In this document: in pieces, positions 63,720 to 64,000 of the stretch
How positions within the stretch are numbered: position 1 is the first letter of the stretch
Layout of the letters: the number at the start of each line of letters is the position of its first letter
Source: Basilea psittacipulmonis DSM 24701
GTDB lineage: Bacteria; Pseudomonadota; Gammaproteobacteria; Burkholderiales; Burkholderiaceae_B
Length of the DNA: 64,000 bases
Assembly: GCF_000743945.1 (NCBI RefSeq)
Contig: NZ_CP009238.1
Span: 620,001 to 684,000 of the forward strand
Direction of reading: 5' to 3'
Made by a program: the position numbers and the translations under genes
The notes under the pieces: generated by a model
What the model was told of the DNA's origin: nothing
The model's input: only the letters and a program-made list of their open reading frames with translations
Databases searched by the model: none

Positions 63720-64000
63720 AATTGATGATAATACGTTGAATTAGCATGTCTAGACTCATCAAAACGTTATTGAGCTGATCTTGGTAAGTTTGGTTGAGTG
63801 TATCCAAATCTTTTGCTAATGATTCACTCGCATTATGTAAGAGGTTGACACCTTCATTCATTTGTTCTTTGGTGTTTTTCCAGAAAATTTCATTGATGTC
63901 TTTTATTTTGTCGATTTCTTCTAAGCGGCTCAAAAGACGTTCCACACTATCAGAGAAGTACATTTGATTTTCAACCCATTTGTTTAATTTGTTTGTTGTT
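63691..64000 (-). CDS. zorA: ZorA, C-terminal part, continues beyond the window
   Basis: The frame is open to the end of the window (about 102 residues visible) and rich in helical, coiled-coil-like sequence (NEGVNLLHNASESLAKDLDT). The membrane, MotA-like part expected for ZorA would lie outside. It is identified by position: it overlaps the start of zorB by up to 29 bases in a Zorya order. The long helical C-terminus is consistent with the intracellular tail known for ZorA. Confidence 0.68.
   Translation of the reverse strand, partial: TTNKLNKWVENQMYFSDSVERLLSRLEEIDKIKDINEIFWKNTKEQMNEGVNLLHNASESLAKDLDTLNQTYQDQLNNVLMSLDMLIQRIIINYDGQYEKNK

Overview
The window looks like a low-GC Betaproteobacterium of the order Burkholderiales, closest in style to small-genome Alcaligenaceae such as Taylorella or Pelistega. 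This is inferred from the 16S 5' region, the adk-kdsB-Trm112-lpxK gene order, betaproteobacterial housekeeping genes and the AT-rich intergenic DNA. I could not run a 16S comparison, so genus is not claimed.

Layout. 0-5.2 kb holds an AhpD-like protein, a periplasmic rhodanese, a YjbR-domain protein, a 3' relic of a cas2 gene, a GT52 (sialyltransferase-type) glycosyltransferase broken at a C8 tract, and an RhlE-type helicase. 5.3-9.1 kb is a small island beside tRNA-Lys. It carries an AAA15 ATPase gene and a Toprim-fold gene that were once one operon and are now separated by an IS1634-like element inserted between them. 9.5-42.8 kb is mostly core genome: pyrF, groESL with a sigma-32 promoter, yajQ, pepP, a two-partner secretion pair, rpsT, murJ, adk, kdsB, lpxK, dnaB, a D,D-endopeptidase, purL, guaBA, tsdBA, two transporters and rng. 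Several intergenic spaces here hold tandem repeats. 43.0-48.7 kb is a complete rRNA operon (16S, tRNA-Ile, tRNA-Ala, 23S, 5S).

48.7-56.1 kb is a type II-C CRISPR-Cas locus of the Neisseria type. It has a divergent tracrRNA with its own promoter, a full-length cas9 carrying one frameshift in the bridge-helix region, cas1, cas2, and 25 repeats with 24 spacers. The repeats carry an extended -10 motif on the minus strand, so crRNAs are probably transcribed toward cas2. Small fragments of a second cas9 (after 5S) and a second cas2 (1.6 kb) indicate that other copies once existed. 56.2-59.8 kb is accessory DNA: an acidic small protein, a polytopic membrane protein, an XRE regulator with a broken duplicate and palindromic operators, an orphan Phd-like antitoxin and a LuxR-type HTH protein. 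60-64 kb has a PilB-like Trx-MsrA-MsrB protein under a promoter next to a G9 tract, then the 3' part of a Zorya type II anti-phage operon (zorA partial, zorB, zorE) leaving the window.

Three anti-phage modules (ATPase-Toprim, CRISPR-Cas, Zorya) lie in 60 kb. Two show possible damage: an IS insertion in the first and a frameshift in cas9. Two homopolymer tracts suggest phase variation of a surface sugar and of methionine sulfoxide repair.
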